A DNA stretch of 14,384 nt from Palsa-504 sp050698755 (GTDB lineage Bacteria; Actinomycetota; Actinomycetes; Streptosporangiales; Streptosporangiaceae), in contig JBOHCK010000149.1 of the NCBI GenBank assembly GCA_050698755.1, positions 1 through 14,384 on the forward strand, given 5' to 3'. Below, one piece after another: positions 11,024 to 14,384 of the stretch (positions are counted from its first letter, which is position 1; every line of letters starts with the position of its first letter). The translations under genes and the position numbers were made by a program. Under the pieces are notes generated by a model, which saw only the letters and a program-made list of their open reading frames with translations, was not told the DNA's origin and made no database searches.

Positions 11024-12402
11024 AGCCGGGTCCAGGCTTCGGTGAGCACCTCGCGCAGGATCCGCTCGATCTCGTCGAAGTGCTCCTGCCCGCAGATGAG
11101 CGGCGGGGCGAGCTGGATCACCGGGTCGCCGCGGTCATCCGCGCGGCACACGAGGCCCGCGTCGAACAGCGCGTGGGACAGGAACCCGCGCAGCAGGCGC
11201 TCGGACTCGTCGTCGGTGAACGTCTCGCGGGTGACCTTGTCCTTGACCATCTCGATGCCGTAGAAGTACCCGGCCCCGCGGATGTCCCCGACGATCGGCA
11301 GGTCGTAGAGCCGCTCCAGGGTGGAGCGGAACGCGCCCTCGTTGGCGCGTACGTTCCCCAGCAGGTCTTCCTTCTCGAAGATGTCCAGGTTGGCCAGGGC
11401 CACCGCGGACGACACCGGGTGCCCGGCGAACGTGATGCCGTGCAGGAACGTGGCCGTTCCGGCGGAGAACGGCTCCATCAGCGCGTCGGAGACCATCATC
11501 CCGCCGAGTGGCGAGTACCCCGACGTCACCCCCTTGGCGAAGGTGATGATGTCCGGCTGGTAACCGTACCGCTCGCACCCGAAGTAGTAGCCGAGCCTGC
11601 CGAACGCGCAGATCACCTCGTCGGACACCAGCAGGACGTCGTACGTGTCGCAGATCTCCCTGACCCGCGCGAAGTAGCCGGGCGGCGGCGGGAAGCAGCC
11701 GCCGGAGTTCTGCACCGGCTCGAGGAAGACCGCGGCGACCGATGCCGGGCCCTCGCGCAGGATCGCCCGCTCGATCTCGTCCGCGGCCCACTGCCCGAAC
11801 TCCGCCTCGTCCCCGGACAGGAAGTCCGGGGCACGGTAGAAGTTGGTGTTCGGCACCCGGACGCCGCCGGGCACCAGTGGCTCGAACGGGTGCTTGATGT
11901 CGGCCAGCCCGGTGATCGCCAGGGCGCCCATGGACGTGCCATGGTAGGCGATATCACGGCTGATCACCTTGTACTTGCCGGGCTGCCCGGTCAGCTTGAA
12001 GTACTGCTTGGCCAGCTTCCACGCCGACTCGACCGCCTCCGAGCCGCTGGTGGTGAAGAAAACCCGGTTCAGGTCCCCTGGCGCGAGCTCGGCCAGCCGC
12101 GCGGCCAGCTCGATGGCCTTGGGGTGGGCGTAGGACCACAGCGGGAAGTAGGCCAGCTCGGACGCCTGCCGCGCGCCTGCCTCGGCGATCTCCGTGCGGC
12201 CGTGCCCGACCTGGCTCACGAACAGCCCGGACAGCCCGTCCAGGTAGCGTCGCCCGTGCTGGTCGAAGACGTAGGCCCCGGAACCGCGGACGATCACGGG
12301 GACTTCGCTGTCCGCGTAGGAGGACATCCGGGTGAAGTGGAGCCACAGGTTGCGCTTGGCGGCTTCCTGCGCGTTCTGGATGGCGTCGAGGGAGGATGTC
12401 AT
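11020..12402 (-). CDS. Class III (omega) aminotransferase, probably polyamine or GABA type
   Basis: PLP-dependent class III aminotransferase of 460 residues, the usual length. It would move an amino group from a terminal amine (putrescine-like diamine, or beta/gamma-amino acid) to pyruvate or 2-oxoglutarate. Seen: YLDGLSGLFVSQVGHGR near the N-terminus; FFTTSGSEAVESAWKLAKQY (PLP phosphate contact); SRDIAYHGTSMGA (aromatic PLP stacker); LLVSDEVICAFGR with D261; and the Schiff-base lysine K290 in TFAKGVTSGYSPLGG. ATG 12402 is chosen because it overlaps the TGA of the Lrp gene (ATGA) and has GGGGA a few bases upstream, indicating translational coupling. An in-frame ATG at 12414 is the alternative. 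Its neighbours (Lrp regulator, gamma-aminobutyraldehyde dehydrogenase) favour a diamine substrate and make a putrescine:pyruvate aminotransferase role plausible. Family firm; substrate inferred from context. Confidence 0.9.
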   Translation of the reverse strand: MTSSLDAIQNAQEAAKRNLWLHFTRMSSYADSEVPVIVRGSGAYVFDQHGRRYLDGLSGLFVSQVGHGRTEIAEAGARQASELAYFPLWSYAHPKAIELAARLAELAPGDLNRVFFTTSGSEAVESAWKLAKQYFKLTGQPGKYKVISRDIAYHGTSMGALAITGLADIKHPFEPLVPGGVRVPNTNFYRAPDFLSGDEAEFGQWAADEIERAILREGPASVAAVFLEPVQNSGGCFPPPPGYFARVREICDTYDVLLVSDEVICAFGRLGYYFGCERYGYQPDIITFAKGVTSGYSPLGGMMVSDALMEPFSAGTATFLHGITFAGHPVSSAVALANLDIFEKEDLLGNVRANEGAFRSTLERLYDLPIVGDIRGAGYFYGIEMVKDKVTRETFTDDESERLLRGFLSHALFDAGLVCRADDRGDPVIQLAPPLICGQEHFDEIERILREVLTEAWTRL

Positions 12403-12887
12403 CTGGTTCCCCATGTGTAGGTTTGCTTGCGGAGTTTGAGGTAGACGAACGTCTCCGTGCTCGTCACGCACGGCACGGCCCGGACCCGGCCCAAGATCTC
12501 AAGCAGATGGTCGTCGTCCTCGCAGACGACCTCCGCCAGCACGTCGAACGAGCCGGCGCTGACGACCACGTAGTCGATCTCGTCCATGCTGGCCAGCTGG
12601 TCGGCCACCTTCTCCAGGTCGCCGTCGGTCTTGATGGCGATCATCGCCTGCCGCTTGAAGCCCAGCATCAGGGGATCGGTGACCGCGACGATCTGCATGA
12701 CCCCGGTGTCCTGCAGCCGCTGCACTCGCTGCCGGACGGCTGCCTCGGAAAGCCCGACCGCTTTGCCGATCGCTGCGTAGGAACGCCGGCCGTCCTCCTG
12801 CAGCTGCTCGATGATCTGCTTGGCGATATCGTCGAGCACGGCACTACCAGGGCCATGGGTCGGGAGCGTCCTGGGGCTGTGCGCCAT
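12399..12887 (-). CDS. Lrp/AsnC-family transcriptional regulator
   Basis: Feast/famine regulator of 162 residues. N-terminal winged HTH, roughly residues 17-75: LDDIAKQIIEQLQEDGRRSY, then IGKAVGLSEAAVRQRVQRLQ as the recognition region. C-terminal RAM ligand-binding/oligomerisation domain, roughly 85-155: AMIAIKTDGDLEKVADQLAS, VVVSAGSFDVLAEVVCEDDD, TSTETFVYLKL. ATG 12887 is preferred over an upstream in-frame ATG at 12959 because it has a near-perfect ribosome site, AGGAGG (12895-12900), 7 nt away, and the extra 24 residues would fall in the AT-richer intergenic region. It overlaps the aminotransferase by 4 nt and is divergent from the aldehyde dehydrogenase. It most likely senses an amino acid or amine and controls both directions. 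Confidence 0.92.
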   Translation of the reverse strand: MAHSPRTLPTHGPGSAVLDDIAKQIIEQLQEDGRRSYAAIGKAVGLSEAAVRQRVQRLQDTGVMQIVAVTDPLMLGFKRQAMIAIKTDGDLEKVADQLASMDEIDYVVVSAGSFDVLAEVVCEDDDHLLEILGRVRAVPCVTSTETFVYLKLRKQTYTWGTR

Positions 12888-13039
12888 GCGGTCGCCTCCT
12901 TCTCCTGGACGGGCAATGTCCCCTACCAGCCAACTGATTTCGTAGGCATCTATAAACATAGCAACTGATTCACTTGTGAAGATAGTCCACCTCTGCGAAG
13001 CTCGTCATACGTGTCGCATACGACCATTGGAGGACCACG
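12888..13039. promoter_or_regulatory. Divergent promoter/operator region between Lrp and aldehyde dehydrogenase genes
   Basis: This 152-nt region is visibly more AT-rich than the rest of the window, especially 12940-13020. It holds both ribosome sites: AGGAGG at 12895-12900 (minus) and GGAGGA at 13029-13034 (plus, 5 nt before ATG 13040). It also contains the inverted repeat at 12969-12980 and two copies of CATACG, at 13006-13011 and 13017-13022, 11 bp (one helical turn) apart. I could not settle on -10/-35 boxes; the minus-strand TATGTTTATAG around 12950-12960 is one candidate. Confidence 0.6.
12969..12980. promoter_or_regulatory. Candidate Lrp/AsnC operator, inverted repeat TTCAC-TT-GTGAA
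   Basis: A 5-2-5 inverted repeat near the middle of the divergent intergenic region. Lrp-type proteins bind short, AT-containing imperfect palindromes, often in divergent promoters that include their own. Binding here is inferred from position and symmetry only. Confidence 0.4.
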
Positions 13040-14384
13040 ATGGCTGACCGCGCGCTGCAGAACTTCGTCAACGGCAAGTACGCCGACGCAGCCGAGGGGC
13101 ACACCAGCGATGTGGTCGACCCCAGTACCGGCGAGGTTTACGCCCACGCGCCGATCTCGGGGCGCCAGGACGTGGACGCCGCGATGCAGGCCGCGGCGAA
13201 CGCGTTCGAGGGGTGGCGGGACAGCACCCCGTCCGAGCGCAGCCTGGCCCTGTTCCGGATCGCCGACGCGATCGAGAAGCGCGCCGACGAGATCGTCGAG
13301 GCCGAGACCCGCAACACCGGCAAGCCGGTCGGGCTGACCGCCTCCGAGGAGGTCCCGCCCGCGGTGGACCAGATCAGGTTCTTCGCCGGCGCGGCGCGGG
13401 TGCTCGAGGGGCGCAGCGCGGGCGAGTACATGCGGGAGCACACCTCGATGATCAGGCGCGAGCCCATCGGCGTATGCGCCCAGGTGACACCCTGGAACTA
13501 CCCGATGATGATGGCGGTCTGGAAGTTCGCGCCCGCCATCGCCGCCGGCAACACCGTCGTGCTCAAGCCGTCGGACACCACCCCCGTGTCCACGCTGCTG
13601 CTGGCCGAGATCGCCGCCGAGTTCCTGCCCCCGGGCGTGTTCAACGTGATCTGCGGTGAACGCGACACCGGCCGGGCACTGATCGCGCACAAGACCCCGA
13701 GCATGGTGTCGATCACCGGCTCGGTGCGGGCCGGCATGGAGGTCGCGCGCTCCGCCGCCGACGACCTGAAGCGGGTCCACCTCGAACTCGGCGGCAAGGC
13801 GCCCGTGGTGGTCTTCGACGACGCGGACGTGGAGGCCGCCGCGGCGGGGATCGCCGGGGCGGGCTTGTTCAACGCCGGGCAGGACTGCACCGCGGCCACG
13901 CGGGTGCTGGCCGGCCAGGGCGTCGCCGCCGACCTGACCGCCGCCCTCGGCGAGGCGGCCGGCAACACCAAGACCGGCGGTCTCGACGTGCCCGACGCCT
14001 ACTTCGGCCCGCTGAACAACCCGAACCAGCTGGCCAGGGTGGAAGGCTTCGTCGAGCGCAGGCCCGCGCACTCCGAGCTGATCACGGGCGGGCACCGGGT
14101 CGGGTCGCGAGGCTACCTGTACGCCCCCACGGTGGTCGCCGGCCTGCAGCAGGACGACGAGATGATCCAGGACGAGATCTTCGGCCCGGTGATCACCGTG
14201 CAGCGCTTCACCGACGAGGACGAAGCGGTCCGCTGGGCGAACGGCGTCCAGTACGGGCTGGCCTCGAGCGTGTGGACCAGGGATCACGGCCGCGCGATGC
14301 GGATGGCCAAGCGCCTGGACTTCGGCGCGGTGTGGATCAACACCCACATCCCGATCGTGGCCGAGATGCCGCACGGCGGGTTCA
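13040..14384 (+). CDS. Gamma-aminobutyraldehyde dehydrogenase-like aldehyde dehydrogenase, 3'-truncated
   Basis: NAD(P)-dependent aldehyde dehydrogenase; the window holds the first 448 residues and ends before the stop. ATG 13040 has GGAGGA 5 nt upstream. Seen: FVNGKYADAAEG N-terminus; TPWNYPMMMAVWKFAPAIAA (oxyanion-hole Asn); LKPSDTTPVSTL; the general base E249 in HLELGGKAP; the catalytic C283 in FNAGQDCTAATR (the 34-residue gap is normal for the family); EIFGPVITV; and AEMPHGGF at the truncated end. The whole resembles gamma-aminobutyraldehyde (betaine aldehyde-type) dehydrogenases, which oxidise 4-aminobutanal to GABA in putrescine breakdown. The divergent Lrp and aminotransferase genes support that pathway; as I recall, Streptomyces polyamine-use loci have a similar gene grouping. 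Family firm; substrate probable. Confidence 0.9.
   Translation, partial: MADRALQNFVNGKYADAAEGHTSDVVDPSTGEVYAHAPISGRQDVDAAMQAAANAFEGWRDSTPSERSLALFRIADAIEKRADEIVEAETRNTGKPVGLTASEEVPPAVDQIRFFAGAARVLEGRSAGEYMREHTSMIRREPIGVCAQVTPWNYPMMMAVWKFAPAIAAGNTVVLKPSDTTPVSTLLLAEIAAEFLPPGVFNVICGERDTGRALIAHKTPSMVSITGSVRAGMEVARSAADDLKRVHLELGGKAPVVVFDDADVEAAAAGIAGAGLFNAGQDCTAATRVLAGQGVAADLTAALGEAAGNTKTGGLDVPDAYFGPLNNPNQLARVEGFVERRPAHSELITGGHRVGSRGYLYAPTVVAGLQQDDEMIQDEIFGPVITVQRFTDEDEAVRWANGVQYGLASSVWTRDHGRAMRMAKRLDFGAVWINTHIPIVAEMPHGGF

Noticed and set aside
11080..12420. 446-codon plus-strand open frame opposite the aminotransferase
   Set aside because: The minus strand carries the full set of aminotransferase motifs, including the PLP lysine; the plus frame has none.
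12950..14374. 474-codon minus-strand open frame opposite the aldehyde dehydrogenase
   Set aside because: The plus strand has the catalytic Cys and Glu and a strong ribosome site; the minus frame is a shadow.
1..14384. Mobile element, phage defence system, CRISPR array or biosynthetic gene cluster
   Set aside because: No transposase, integrase, nuclease, toxin-antitoxin pair, regular spacer array or core biosynthetic enzyme is visible; gene content is ordinary metabolism and regulation.

Overview
The window is very GC-rich, with G/C at most third codon positions and GTG starts alongside ATG. It carries two LLM-class (F420-type) oxidoreductases, a LAL-type LuxR regulator and a polyamine-type aminotransferase/aldehyde dehydrogenase pair. 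Several genes lack a Shine-Dalgarno sequence and have a TANNNT -10 box 6-7 nt before the start codon. Together this points to an actinomycete chromosome, perhaps of the Streptosporangiales; I cannot name the genus. I see no rRNA, tRNA, CRISPR array, integrase or transposase.

Layout, left to right. (1) 1-1062: 3' part of a large LuxR/LAL regulator, facing an LLM oxidoreductase (1158-2075, minus); a perfect 15-bp inverted repeat lies between their 3' ends. (2) 2135-4537, plus strand: a decayed region. A PPOX-family flavoprotein gene has lost its middle and its frame. Next come two tandem GH5 glycosidase genes, of which the first lacks 86 residues in frame and the second looks intact. (3) 4547-7543, minus: a GT39-type membrane glycosyltransferase followed 24 nt later by a second LLM oxidoreductase. 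(4) 7631-8967: a MmcQ/YjbR-like gene and a D-amino-acid-oxidase-like gene converge and share one CTAG as their stop codons. The MmcQ C-terminus is encoded by a G-rich two-hairpin repeat. (5) 9015-10505: a phospholipase C/acid phosphatase family protein, divergent from the oxidase. (6) 10516-10872, minus: a small unrecognised protein, then a second copy of the two-hairpin repeat at 10951-11023. (7) 11020-14384: a class III aminotransferase and an Lrp/AsnC regulator (minus, ATGA overlap), divergent from a gamma-aminobutyraldehyde dehydrogenase that runs off the window. This last block is a recognisable amine catabolism unit: the aminotransferase would make an amino-aldehyde, the dehydrogenase would oxidise it (e.g. 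to GABA), and the Lrp protein probably controls both from the shared 152-nt intergenic region.

I found no convincing new multi-gene system. The points most worth following are the two-hairpin CTAG-bounded repeat family and its capture as coding sequence, the paired internal deletions in neighbouring genes, and the consistent leaderless promoter pattern.
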